Below are positions 55,368 through 64,000 of a DNA stretch of 64,000 nt, one piece after another. The stretch lies in the NCBI RefSeq assembly GCF_000770585.1, contig NZ_JNCF01000001.1, forward strand, positions 62,001 to 126,000. Reading direction: 5' to 3'. Within the stretch, counting starts at the first letter, position 1, and each line of letters opens with the position of its first letter. The notes beneath the pieces were generated by a model. That model saw nothing but the letters and a program-made list of their open reading frames with translations. It had not been told where the DNA came from and ran no database searches. The DNA comes from Legionella norrlandica. Its GTDB lineage: Bacteria; Pseudomonadota; Gammaproteobacteria; Legionellales; Legionellaceae. The position numbers and the translations under genes are program-made.

Positions 55368-56668
55368 CAGCTGTATTCCTCTATTTGAAAACAAAGCAAA
55401 TTTGCAGTACTCACAAAGGAAGGGAATGAAGTGGCAACATTTGTGCAATTTCTAATACTTACAGGACTATTGGCTACAGCCCCAGCAACAGCAAACGACA
55501 TAGCAATTCGATGATCGCCTAAACTATCTACTTCACCACCATGTATTTTCCCACCCTTTATGAGAATGCCATCCTCAAAACCTTCAGCATAAATTCCCAG
55601 ACGATTTAATCCATCCACCATAGCACCAATACGATCGCTCTCTTTCAACCGAAGCTCTTTTGCTCCATGGAGTGTGCTTTGGCCTTTAGCACAAGCAGCT
55701 GCGACAAAAATAACAGGAAATTCATCAATAGCTAAGGGCACCATGGAAGCCGGAATATTTATCCCTTTCAATTGTGAATGCTTAACCCGCAAATCAGCAA
55801 CTAATTCCTCTCCGAAGGCACGCTGGTTTAAAACTGAAATATCTGCACCCATTTCAGTTAAAATAGAAATGACTCCAGTACGCGTGGGATTTACTCCCAC
55901 ATTGCGGATTAAAATATCTGAGCCCGGAATTATAGAAGCAGCAACAATAAAAAAAGCGGCAGATGAAATATCTCCAGGAACATGAAGATGAGTTCCCCGG
56001 CATTCTCCTTTATTCTCGATAATAATAGAATTGTCAGATATCTGGATCGGGTAGGAAAATGCTTTTAACATTTGCTCTGTATGATCACGGCTTACAGCAT
56101 TTTCAGTTATTTTAGTCTGCCCTTCAGCATACATACCTGCCAATAGCAAGCAAGATTTTACCTGAGCGCTAGCTTCTGGCATAACATAATGTATTCCTCT
56201 TAATATTTTCCCACCTTTAATAACAATGGGTGGCTTCCCATCTTGAGTTGTAATATCTGCTCCCATCTGACTTAAAGGACGACTAATTCTGAGCATCGGC
56301 CGTTTGAGAAGACTCTCATCTCCTGTCAGCTGGCTATCGAATTCCTGTGCTGCGAGCAATCCGGCTAATAGCCGCATGCTGGTCCCTGAATTGCCACAAT
56401 CAATTATATTTTTAGGCTGTTTTAATCCATGCTTCCCAACTCCGTGAATAATAACACGTTGCTGATTAGGTCCTTCTATCTCAACTCCCATGGATTGGAA
56501 TGCTCTGAGAGTAGCCATGCAATCTTCACCATTCAAAAACCCATCAATCACAGAAGTTCCATCAGCAATTGCACCAAAAATAATAGAGCGGTGTGAAATA
56601 GATTTATCTCCAGGTACAGTAATTTCACCTTTTAGAGAATGAACTGGTTTACTTACAAAATTAAGCAT
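55367..56668 (-). CDS. aroA: 5-enolpyruvylshikimate-3-phosphate synthase
   Basis: 433 aa shikimate-pathway enzyme. Key blocks: VPGDKSISHRSIIFGAIADG (K22, phosphate and PEP site), NCGNSGTSMRLLAGLLAAQ, GDESLLKRPM, SAQVKSCLLLAGMYAEG, VPLAIDEFPVIFVAAACAKG, LRLKESDRIGAM and GDHRIAMSFAVAG. The second-loop residue pattern NCGNSGTSMRL is the class II-like (glyphosate-tolerant CP4-like) variant rather than NAGTAMRP of E. coli. Ends TNVATSFPSFVSTANLL. It starts 6 bp after serC and overlaps cmk by one base, so the operon is serC-aroA-cmk. Confidence 0.96.
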   Translation of the reverse strand: MLNFVSKPVHSLKGEITVPGDKSISHRSIIFGAIADGTSVIDGFLNGEDCMATLRAFQSMGVEIEGPNQQRVIIHGVGKHGLKQPKNIIDCGNSGTSMRLLAGLLAAQEFDSQLTGDESLLKRPMLRISRPLSQMGADITTQDGKPPIVIKGGKILRGIHYVMPEASAQVKSCLLLAGMYAEGQTKITENAVSRDHTEQMLKAFSYPIQISDNSIIIENKGECRGTHLHVPGDISSAAFFIVAASIIPGSDILIRNVGVNPTRTGVISILTEMGADISVLNQRAFGEELVADLRVKHSQLKGINIPASMVPLAIDEFPVIFVAAACAKGQSTLHGAKELRLKESDRIGAMVDGLNRLGIYAEGFEDGILIKGGKIHGGEVDSLGDHRIAMSFAVAGAVANSPVSIRNCTNVATSFPSFVSTANLLCFQIEEYS

Positions 56669-56673
56669 GCTAA

Positions 56674-57762
56674 CTACCCATTTTCTTTTGCAAATTCAGA
56701 CATAAATTCAATTAGAGCATCAACACCAGCCATAGGCATGGCATTATATAGACTGGCCCTTAGTCCCCCTACGAAGCGATGTCCTTTTAAAGCACATAAA
56801 CCACGCTCATTAGCCATATCAAGAAATTTTTGTTCTAAATGAGTATCATAAAGAGAAAAGCAAATATTCATTATGGACCGGGCTTCTCTAGATACAGGAG
56901 TCGTATAAAAATCAGTTGAATCCAGATATTGATACAACTTTGCTGCTTTTAAGCAATTCTGCCTAAATAACTCTTCGATACCGCCTTGGGCTTTAATCCA
57001 ATCAAACATTTTTGCTGCTAAATAACAATTAAACACGGGAGGTGTAGCATATAAAGAATGATACTCCGCATGAGTTTTGTAATTTAACATAGTGGGGACA
57101 ATGGGGTGAGGCTGTTTTTTTAAAAAATCTTCATGAATAATAATCACAGTTAAACCGGCATTGGAGATGTTCTTTTGGGCACCGGCAAAAATCAAGCCAT
57201 ATTGTTTGATGTTTATTGGTTCACTCAATAAACAAGAAGTCATATCTGCAACCAAAGGTACATTTCCCGTTTTGGGAACATAAGGAAATCGGACTCCATT
57301 TACTGTTTCATTAGGCGTAAAATAAGCATAAGCCGTATTATTCTTTAATTTCCAATGTTGTGAATCAGGGACCGTTACAAACCCTCTTGCCTCCTCATCA
57401 ACAAGATAATAGGCTTTTTTTAGCCGACTGGCTTCTTGATAAGCCATCTGAGACCAAATTCCTGTAATGAAATAAGCAGCCTCCTCATCTGGTTGCAACA
57501 AATTCATAGGAACCATAGCAAATTGAGTTCGAGCAGCACCTCCTAAAAATAAAACATGGTAGTTTTCAGGAATGTTTAATAGTTGTCTTAATGATTGTTC
57601 TGCTGTGTTTAATAGATGAATGACTTCCGGTGTTCTGTGACCTATTTCAAGAACAGACATTCCTGTGCCATGCCAATTGAGAAACTCCTCCTGTGCCTCT
57701 TTCAGTATCGGCTCAGGAAGCATGGCAGGGCCAGCACCAAAATTATAAACTCTAGTTTTCAT
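56674..57762 (-). CDS. serC: Phosphoserine aminotransferase
   Basis: 362 aa from the ATG at 57762 ([20 protein letters not shown]), the canonical SerC start, which overlaps the end of gyrA by 11 bp. PLP lysine is in [15 protein letters not shown]; further motifs [18 protein letters not shown] and [12 protein letters not shown]. It makes phosphoserine and the pyridoxine precursor phosphohydroxythreonine. Translationally coupled to gyrA upstream and aroA downstream. Confidence 0.96.
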   Translation of the reverse strand: MKTRVYNFGAGPAMLPEPILKEAQEEFLNWHGTGMSVLEIGHRTPEVIHLLNTAEQSLRQLLNIPENYHVLFLGGAARTQFAMVPMNLLQPDEEAAYFITGIWSQMAYQEASRLKKAYYLVDEEARGFVTVPDSQHWKLKNNTAYAYFTPNETVNGVRFPYVPKTGNVPLVADMTSCLLSEPINIKQYGLIFAGAQKNISNAGLTVIIIHEDFLKKQPHPIVPTMLNYKTHAEYHSLYATPPVFNCYLAAKMFDWIKAQGGIEELFRQNCLKAAKLYQYLDSTDFYTTPVSREARSIMNICFSLYDTHLEQKFLDMANERGLCALKGHRFVGGLRASLYNAMPMAGVDALIEFMSEFAKENG

Positions 57763-60346
57763 CACTACTGTCTTCGGCATCTAGAGGTGAATGCTCCATA
57801 TCTTCGTCCCCTTCCCCCAGATCCTCAATCTTTTGCATACCTACGACAATTTCACCAGAACTGACATTAATTAAGCGAACGCCTTGGGTATTTCTGCCAA
57901 TCACAGACAATTCACTGACTTTAAAGCGTACTAATGTTCCTTTGTCTGTAATTAGCATAGCCTCGTCATTATCTGTCACTTGCAAGGAGCGAACTACCTT
58001 ACCATTTCGTTCAGTAACCTGGATAGAGATAACCCCCTGGCCTCCTCGTCCGGAAACTCGATATTCATCAACGTGCGTTCTCTTACCATAACCATTCTCT
58101 GTAGCTGTTAAGATAGTTCCACCATTAGGATCAACTACCACCAGAGACTTTACTGCCTGATCTTTTTCTATTCTAATTCCGCGAACACCACGAGCTGTGC
58201 GCCCCATAGGCCTCACTTTATTTTCATCAAAACGGATTACTTTACCAGCATCGGTAAAGAGCATGATATCGCGAGTACCATCCGTAATATCGACTCCAAC
58301 AAGGCTATCATCTTCCTCTAAATCTACTGCAATAATGCCATTTGAACGCGGTCTGCTAAAAGCATTTAAAGGTACTTTTTTAACTGTTCCCTGCTTGGTA
58401 GCCATAAATACATAAGTACCATCCTTATACTCACGCACAGGAAGCATGGCATTAATTTCTTCACCTTCTGCCAAAGGAAGTATATTGATTATTGGCCTTC
58501 CTCTGGAAGTACGACTTGCCAGAGGCAGTTGATAGGCTTTTAGCCAATATAATTTTCCATGATTAGAAAAGCATAATAATGTATCGTGAGTACTTGCAAT
58601 CACTAAACGTTCAACAAAATCTTCATCTTTAACATGAGTAGCCAACTTGCCTTTACCGCCTCGACGTTGTGCCTGATACGCAGTAATCGGCTGATATTTC
58701 ACATAACCTTGATGAGATAAGGTCACAACAACGTCCTCTTCAGTAATCAAATCTTCAATAGTTAAATCTTCTTGGGACGCTGTAATTTCGGTCCGACGTT
58801 CATTACCAAATTGTGTTTTTATTTCTATTAATTCATCACGAATCACTTGCATAAGCCTTTCTGGCGAAGCCAGTATATCAAGTAATTCTTTGATTAAACT
58901 CAATAATTCTTCAAATTCATTAATTATTTTATCTTGCTCAAGCGCAGTCAACCGGTGCAATCTTAATTCAAGTATTGCTTGTGCCTGGGCAGCAGATAAC
59001 TTATAACCATCCTCATGCAAGCCATACTCTTCAGCTAAATCATCTGGTCTTGACGCATTTGATCCTGCTTTTTCCAACATAGCCTTCACCAAACCTGGCT
59101 CCCATCTTTTGGCCAATAACGCTTCCTTTGCGTCCTGAGGTGTTGGTGATTGCTTGATTAAAGCAATCATTTCATCAATATTGGCCAGAGCAATTCCTAA
59201 ACCTTCCAATAAATGAGCGCGATCTCTTGCTTTCTTCAATTCAAATATTGTTCGTCTGGTAACTACTTCTCGCCTATGTTTTATAAAGTATTCGAGTACT
59301 TGCTTTAGATTGAGAGTACGAGGTTGCCCATCAACTAATGCCACCATATTAATCCCAAATACATTTTGCATTTGGGTATGAGCAAATAGGTTATTTAATA
59401 CTACATCAGCGACTTCATTACGCTTTAATTCAATAACAACTCGCATCCCTTGTTTATCTGACTCATCCCTTAACCCAACAATTCCTTCAATTTTCTTGTC
59501 TCTGACCAATTCTGCGATGCGTTCAATCAAACGTGCTTTATTAACCTGGTAAGGCAATTCCTGAATAATAATAGACTGGCGCCCTGAACTTTCATCTACC
59601 TCAACTTCGGTTCGCGCTCTAATGACAACTCGCCCTTTCCCAGTACGGTATCCCTCAATAATTCCAGCACGCCCATTAATAATGGCAGCAGTAGGGAAAT
59701 CAGGGCCGGGAATAATCTCCATTAAATCTTCGAGGCTAGTTTCAGGCTCGTCCACCAAAGTAATACATGCATTAATCACTTCTGTGAGATTATGTGGGGG
59801 GATATTAGTAGCCATCCCCACTGCAATGCCTGATGAACCATTAACCAATAAATTAGGAATTCGGGAGGGTAGCACTACTGGCGCAAATTCAGTTTCGTCA
59901 TAGTTAGGACTAAAATCGACTGTTTCTTTATCGAGGTCTGCCAATAAAGCATGCGCCACTTTAGACATTCGCACTTCGGTATAACGCATTGCTGCTGGAG
60001 CATCACCATCTACAGAACCAAAGTTACCCTGACCATCAATAAGAAGATAACGCATCGAAAAGGGCTGGGCCATACGAACGATAGTATCATAAACTGCCGT
60101 ATCTCCATGAGGGTGGTATTTACCTATTACATCCCCCACCACGCGGGCAGATTTTTTATAAGGTTTATTCCAGTCGTTACCTAGCTCGCTCATAGCATAA
60201 AGCACACGCCTATGCACTGGTTTTAAGCCATCACGTACATCGGGCAAAGCTCTACCCACAATGACACTCATAGCATAATCCAAGTAGGATTGCTTCAATT
60301 CGTCTTCTATATTGACTGGCAAGACTTCTTTAGCTAGATATACCAT
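57752..60346 (-). CDS. gyrA: DNA gyrase subunit A
   Basis: 864 aa from the ATG at 60346 ([20 protein letters not shown]), preceded by AAAGGAT. The quinolone-determining region reads [20 protein letters not shown]: the position-83 residue is Thr and position 87 Asp, the wild-type L. pneumophila state, so no classical fluoroquinolone-resistance substitution. The catalytic tyrosine is in [10 protein letters not shown]. The C-terminal half holds the beta-pinwheel blades with the GyrA box in [12 protein letters not shown], and an acidic tail ([20 protein letters not shown]). Introduces negative supercoils with GyrB. Intact and normal length; the upstream 319 bp holds the promoter. Confidence 0.97.
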   Translation of the reverse strand: MVYLAKEVLPVNIEDELKQSYLDYAMSVIVGRALPDVRDGLKPVHRRVLYAMSELGNDWNKPYKKSARVVGDVIGKYHPHGDTAVYDTIVRMAQPFSMRYLLIDGQGNFGSVDGDAPAAMRYTEVRMSKVAHALLADLDKETVDFSPNYDETEFAPVVLPSRIPNLLVNGSSGIAVGMATNIPPHNLTEVINACITLVDEPETSLEDLMEIIPGPDFPTAAIINGRAGIIEGYRTGKGRVVIRARTEVEVDESSGRQSIIIQELPYQVNKARLIERIAELVRDKKIEGIVGLRDESDKQGMRVVIELKRNEVADVVLNNLFAHTQMQNVFGINMVALVDGQPRTLNLKQVLEYFIKHRREVVTRRTIFELKKARDRAHLLEGLGIALANIDEMIALIKQSPTPQDAKEALLAKRWEPGLVKAMLEKAGSNASRPDDLAEEYGLHEDGYKLSAAQAQAILELRLHRLTALEQDKIINEFEELLSLIKELLDILASPERLMQVIRDELIEIKTQFGNERRTEITASQEDLTIEDLITEEDVVVTLSHQGYVKYQPITAYQAQRRGGKGKLATHVKDEDFVERLVIASTHDTLLCFSNHGKLYWLKAYQLPLASRTSRGRPIINILPLAEGEEINAMLPVREYKDGTYVFMATKQGTVKKVPLNAFSRPRSNGIIAVDLEEDDSLVGVDITDGTRDIMLFTDAGKVIRFDENKVRPMGRTARGVRGIRIEKDQAVKSLVVVDPNGGTILTATENGYGKRTHVDEYRVSGRGGQGVISIQVTERNGKVVRSLQVTDNDEAMLITDKGTLVRFKVSELSVIGRNTQGVRLINVSSGEIVVGMQKIEDLGEGDEDMEHSPLDAEDSSDEN

Positions 60347-60665
60347 GGTTTGGAGGTATCCTTTAGAGAATAAGATTAAGGTTAATTCATATAGATTTCT
60401 TTCAAAGCTGGTTGCAACGTGGCAGTGGCTAAAGGAACTGAAACCCGTAACCCAAATATACACGGTGGTACATGAAAAAAGTACATTTTGTGATTACTCT
60501 TTGCAATAGAGCTTTGCAAGAAACTTAATAATATTAATAATACAGGATACCATATTAGACGTTTTAATTAAACCTTGAAAAGCAGTTGTAGGAGAGAAAC
60601 CTTATATTGTTCAATCAGCGTTACTATTGGATTAAAATTACTCCAACCAGCCAGATGTTTCCCTC
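60347..60665 (-). promoter_or_regulatory. gyrA: gyrA upstream region with candidate promoter
   Basis: 319 bp without a gene. On the minus strand TTGCAA (60501-60506), 17-bp spacer, TACTTT (60478-60483) is the best sigma-70 match, leaving a ~130-nt leader. A second TTGCAA/TATATG pair with 18-bp spacing lies nearer the gene. No RNA gene seen. Confidence 0.35.
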
Positions 60666-61546
60666 TTAAGCCTCTGAAAATTCGTGCATGTCCTTGATTT
60701 TTTCAAGCGACTTAGTGATTAAAAGCTCCAGACAAGATTTTACATCAGCAATAAAACTACCATGTATTCTATTAGCCAATACCACACTTAAGGATAGACA
60801 TCGATGTCCCAGCATACCACCCAACGCGTAAATAGCTGCGGTTTCCATTTCAAAATTAATTACTGAATAATTATGAGTACGAAATCTTCCTAACTGATTA
60901 ATAAGGTTTGGATAACGCAACGGCAATCTTAATTGTCGTCCTTGTGGCCCATAAAAACCTCCACAGGTAGCAGTAATTCCAATATGCCCCAGAGAGCTAA
61001 ACTGTTCGGCTAACTTAGGACATGATTCGGAAACATAAAATGGCCACTCCCTCCATCAAGATGTTTTATTAATTTTTCTTTAATGACCTGAAGTGTGTGA
61101 GAAGGTTGGTATTGATAATAATCAAGCAAGCTATCAAACCCAATGGCATAACGACTAATTGCAATATCTCCTGGCAAGCAATTTTCTGTTAAGCCTCCAG
61201 TGGTACCCATGCGAATTATTGTTAATTTTTTTTTATTGACTTTAACCACTCGACTAGACAAATCGATATTCGCCAAAGCATCAAGTTCATTCATCACAAT
61301 ATCTATGTTAGGCATACCAATACCAGTCGAAATCACTGTAATTCTTTTTGACCCCAGATATCCAGTATGCGTAATAAATTCTCGATGCGAACGCTGTAAT
61401 TCAACTTTATCAAAAAACTGACTTACCTGACTCACTCGACCAGGATCACCAACGGTGATAATTATATCCGCCATTTCTTCTGGTCTTAAATCAAGATGAT
61501 ATACTGCACCACGATGATTAATTGGTAATTCTGCTGGAGTAATCAT
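60666..61546 (-). pseudogene. Uridine phosphorylase-family nucleoside phosphorylase, frameshifted
   Basis: Two frames join to ~293 aa. The first carries the N-terminal phosphate-binding part ADIIITVGDPGRVSQVSQFF and GIGMPNIDIVMNELDAL, IIRMGTTGGL. The second supplies TATCGGFYGPQGRQLRLPLR and INFEMETAAIYALGGMLGHR (nucleoside-binding EMET). The first frame ends HFMFPNHVLS, but a T added to the run at 61037-61040 gives HFYVSESCPKLAEQFSSLGH, joining the two. So a single T was lost. Uridine phosphorylase splits uridine to uracil and ribose-1-phosphate; a purine or AMP-nucleosidase-like substrate is possible since members are hard to separate by eye. It stands alone, divergent from gltA. Confidence 0.82.
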
Positions 61547-61822
61547 TTTTTCTATTCTTCCTCAAATTTCTGAACCATAATGTATAATCAATGTATATTC
61601 AAAAACATTGGCAATGTTAGTTTTATGTTTTGCTTTTTTGCTAAGTTGTTTTTAAAATTCTATGTAAGGTGTAGTTAGTTCACTTTTAAAAACAGCCTGG
61701 ACAAAAAATCATACAGATTAAAATTTAGCATTCCCTCTTGGATACATGGATTTAGAACGCCCTAAATACTTTTAGAGATTCTAAATTCAGGCTAAAATTT
61801 CATAGCCAAAATTATGTTTAAT
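61547..61822. other. Intergenic region between the phosphorylase and gltA
   Basis: AT-rich spacer upstream of the gltA promoter. Beyond that promoter I see no RNA gene, repeat or further promoter that stands out. Confidence 0.4.
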
Positions 61823-61851
61823 TTGACTGTATGTTGTCATTTTTATATAGT
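61823..61851 (+). promoter_or_regulatory. gltA: Near-consensus sigma-70 promoter of gltA
   Basis: TTGACT (61823-61828), exactly 17 bp, TATAGT (61846-61851), with a predicted start site near 61858 and a ~50-nt leader before the gltA ATG at 61908. An AGGAG ribosome binding site ends shortly before the ATG. This is the best promoter match in the window. Confidence 0.75.
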
Positions 61852-61907
61852 TCCGCGCACTAACGCAAGTAAGAATGCTCATAGCATGTAAATAATCAGG
61901 AGAAGCA

Positions 61908-63179
61908 ATGACTCAAAAGACAGCTAAACTCAGCATCGAAGGGCAAGAGACGATTGATTTACCAATCTATACTCCCACCTTAGGTAATGATGTAATCGAT
62001 ATTACCCAGCTTGGTTCACACGGCGTCTTCACCTTTGATCAAGGTTTTTTATCAACTGCCTCCTGTGAGTCGAAAATCACTTATATTGATGGAGACAAAG
62101 GAATCCTGCTATATAGAGGTTACCCCATTGAGCAATTGGCAGAAAAAAAAGACTTTCTCGATGTAAGTTACTTATTACTTAATGGTGAGTTACCAAACAA
62201 AGAAGAAAAGAAATCTTTTGTCAATTTAATTAATAACCATACTATGGTTCATCAACAAATGTACCAGTTTTTGAATGGTTTCAGAAGAGATGCCCATCCA
62301 ATGGCAATCATGGTTGGAATAGTTGGTGCCTTATCAGCCTTCTATCACGAATCGATGGATCTCAATAATGCACAGGATCGATTCATTTCTGCAATTAGAC
62401 TGATTGCTAAAATGCCTACTTTGGCTGCTATGAGCTATAAGTACTCCATTGGCATGCCCTACATGTATCCTCAAAATAAAATGACTTACGCGGAAAATTT
62501 CCTTCATATGATGTTTGGCGTTCCGTCGGAAGATACTACGCCAAACCCGGTATTAGTAAGAGCCATGGATACTATTTTTATTCTCCATGCTGATCATGAG
62601 CAAAATGCCTCTACATCGACTGTGCGCTTGGCAGGCTCTACTGGCGCCAACCCATTCGCATGTATCTCGGCTGGCATCGGAGCTTTATGGGGACCTGCAC
62701 ATGGTGGAGCTAATGAAGCTTGCCTAAATATGTTGAAAGAAATTGGGGATGTAAGCCGTATTGATCATTATATTAAACGAGCCAAAGATAAAAATGATCC
62801 ATTCCGATTAATGGGTTTTGGCCATAGAGTTTATAAAAGTTACGATCCAAGAGCTAAAGTAATGCGTAAAACTTGTTATGATGTTTTAGAGGCTGTTGGT
62901 GCAAAAGAGGCCCCATTATTCAAACTTGCCATGGAGCTGGAACGCATAGCTCTGGAAGATGAATATTTTATAGAGAAAAAACTCTATCCAAATGTGGACT
63001 TCTACTCAGGATTAACTTTAAACGCTATCGGTATACCAACTAACATGTTTACAGTAGTATTTGCCCTAGCCCGTACTGTTGGATGGATGAGTCACTGGAT
63101 GGAAATGGTTGCTAGTAAATCACGTATTGGTAGACCGCGACAATTATACACCGGTGAAAAAATCCGAGATGTGAAATAA
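61908..63179 (+). CDS. gltA: Citrate synthase (type II, hexameric gammaproteobacterial form)
   Basis: 423 aa. Catalytic residues: His in [20 protein letters not shown], His in [15 protein letters not shown], and Asp in the [18 protein letters not shown] region through [14 protein letters not shown]. Condenses oxaloacetate and acetyl-CoA in the first TCA step, central to the amino-acid-fed metabolism of Legionella. Strong promoter upstream, own leader, monocistronic. Normal length; intact. Confidence 0.97.
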   Translation: MTQKTAKLSIEGQETIDLPIYTPTLGNDVIDITQLGSHGVFTFDQGFLSTASCESKITYIDGDKGILLYRGYPIEQLAEKKDFLDVSYLLLNGELPNKEEKKSFVNLINNHTMVHQQMYQFLNGFRRDAHPMAIMVGIVGALSAFYHESMDLNNAQDRFISAIRLIAKMPTLAAMSYKYSIGMPYMYPQNKMTYAENFLHMMFGVPSEDTTPNPVLVRAMDTIFILHADHEQNASTSTVRLAGSTGANPFACISAGIGALWGPAHGGANEACLNMLKEIGDVSRIDHYIKRAKDKNDPFRLMGFGHRVYKSYDPRAKVMRKTCYDVLEAVGAKEAPLFKLAMELERIALEDEYFIEKKLYPNVDFYSGLTLNAIGIPTNMFTVVFALARTVGWMSHWMEMVASKSRIGRPRQLYTGEKIRDVK

Positions 63180-63200
63180 ATAAAACTTGGCTATTAAAAT

Positions 63201-63265
63201 GTAATCGTTCATGCATAACTTGAATCTTGGTGGAATACCATATTTGACCCATCTTGAACGATTAC
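63201..63265. terminator. Inverted repeat between convergent gltA and glpK
   Basis: GTAATCGTTCA (63201-63211) and TGAACGATTAC (63255-63265) are perfect 11-bp inverted arms with a 43-nt loop, lying 21 bp past the gltA stop. The position suits a shared end structure, but no T-tract follows. The 3' part of the gap (about 63265-63392) also reads as a short open stretch ending NLGNDRIATLAPS, which may be a gene remnant. Confidence 0.4.
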
Positions 63266-63372
63266 TAAAGAAGAGCTATTACAATTTCTGACCAACCCAT
63301 TCTCATTCAACCGAGCCTTGATTGAGCTGGATAGTGATACAAGCGTTATGAATTTAGGGAACGATAGAATTG

Positions 63373-64000
63373 CTACACTTGCCCCGTCTTAACCATAGAT
63401 AAAGCTCCCAACCATCCTCGAAAATCTTTCTCCACATCCTCTTTGTTTCTTGACGGCTGAAACTCTTGTTCGACATCCCATACCTTATTGATTGCAGAAA
63501 AAGAATCAAATAAGCCGTAGCCTATTGCAGAAAGGATCGCTGCGCCTTTTGCACTTGTCTCTATATCTTTGGGTTTTTGAATTTTTAGTTGACACTGATC
63601 CGCAAGAAATTGAAGAAACCATTGATTGGCAGCCATCCCTCCATCTGCTTTCAGCAAAGTCAAATCCAATTGACTATCATCTCTCATACAAGCCAATACT
63701 TCACGGGTTTGATAACAAACGCCTTCCAAAGCTGCTCTGGCAATATGGGCTCTATTTGTTGAGCGTGATAAACCTATTATCGCGGTACCCGAAGTTGATA
63801 TCCAATGAGGAGCACCTAATCCAGTAAAAGATGAAACCAGATAAACTCCATTATTGCTTTCCAAGCTTGCTGCCAATGATTCTGTTTCACTGGAGTGGGA
63901 AATCAATTTCAATTCATCTCTTAACCATTTAACAGTTGTTCCCGCATGATAAATACTTCCTTCCAAACCGTATACAGTTTTTTCTTTAATTTTATAAGCA
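63373..64000 (-). CDS. glpK: Glycerol kinase, C-terminal part (cut by window edge)
   Basis: The frame continues past the right edge (AYKIKEKTVYGLEGSIYHAG at the boundary), so about 209 C-terminal residues are visible. They match GlpK: YGLEGSIYHAGTTVKWLRDE, NNGVYLVSSFTGLGAPHW, GTAIIGLSRSTNRAHIARAA, LKADGGMAANQWFLQFLADQ and ETSAKGAAILSAIGYG (the GxAxxAG-type hinge). ATP-dependent phosphorylation of glycerol to glycerol-3-phosphate; glycerol is a carbon source for intracellular Legionella. Convergent with gltA. Confidence 0.92.
   Translation of the reverse strand, partial: AYKIKEKTVYGLEGSIYHAGTTVKWLRDELKLISHSSETESLAASLESNNGVYLVSSFTGLGAPHWISTSGTAIIGLSRSTNRAHIARAALEGVCYQTREVLACMRDDSQLDLTLLKADGGMAANQWFLQFLADQCQLKIQKPKDIETSAKGAAILSAIGYGLFDSFSAINKVWDVEQEFQPSRNKEDVEKDFRGWLGALSMVKTGQV

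Noticed and set aside
60090..60120. Fluoroquinolone-resistance change in gyrA
   Set aside because: The resistance region reads [10 protein letters not shown], i.e. wild-type Thr83 and Asp87 for Legionella.
59622..60184. Plus-strand open stretches over gyrA (59622-59903, 59951-60184)
   Set aside because: Reverse-frame artefacts of the conserved gyrA coding sequence.
63265..63392. Short coding stretch ending NLGNDRIATLAPS between gltA and glpK
   Set aside because: About 44 codons after a stop, no start codon or ribosome binding site and no recognised family; at most a remnant.

Overview
The window reads as a chromosomal segment of Legionella pneumophila or a very close relative. It is low-GC gammaproteobacterial DNA and carries Legionella-specific genes in their usual company: the zinc phospholipase plcB beside relA/rlmD, cpxRA behind phoH-ybeY-corC, and the patatin-type Dot/Icm effector vpdC beside fimT and pyrF. 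This identification rests on recognising protein families and gene order, not on a database search.

Layout. 1-7.7 kb: start of relA, rlmD, plcB, an MFS exporter, a class D beta-lactamase, a small Legionella-type protein, an alpha/beta hydrolase and a PEBP protein. 7.7-24 kb is an accessory block: a 311-aa protein that looks like a SpvC/OspF-type phosphothreonine lyase, a truncated sodium:solute symporter, a decayed IS66-type element with ~100-bp inverted ends, and a three-gene operon (exported cadherin-like protein, giant Rhs/YD-repeat protein with a GH108 muramidase tip, exported small protein that is probably its immunity protein). 24-29 kb: rluB-scpB-scpA-trpS-yciO-PHP phosphatase, where trpS has a [4Fe-4S] cysteine pattern. 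29-33.7 kb: phoH-ybeY-corC-cpxR-cpxA. 34.9-36.9 kb: nucleoside salvage (cdd, purine nucleoside phosphorylase, deoC). 37-44.4 kb: secreted FAD oxidase, SlyB-like lipoprotein, and an operon with a beta-barrel, CHASE2-adenylate cyclase, exported protein and FecR protein. 44.5-64 kb: ubiCA, fimT, vpdC, then gyrA-serC-aroA-cmk-rpsA-lapA-lapB-aminotransferase-pyrF on the minus strand, a uridine phosphorylase-like gene, gltA and the C-terminal part of glpK.

How the genes work together. The Rhs operon looks like a contact-dependent or secreted antibacterial toxin with its protection: cell-wall binding (LysM), a hydrophobic translocation-like segment, a muramidase tip, and a periplasmic partner. The 311-aa protein, plcB and vpdC point instead to the eukaryotic host. 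The housekeeping clusters follow common gammaproteobacterial order, except that ihfB is absent between rpsA and lapA and an aminotransferase sits between lapB and pyrF.

Caution on sequence quality. At least eight genes or elements contain a simple one-base loss that splits an otherwise undecayed reading frame (rlmD, MFS, IS66 transposase, cpxA, FAD oxidase twice, CHASE2 cyclase, uridine phosphorylase), and the Rhs frame is broken too. The uniform pattern suggests assembly error as much as real gene loss.
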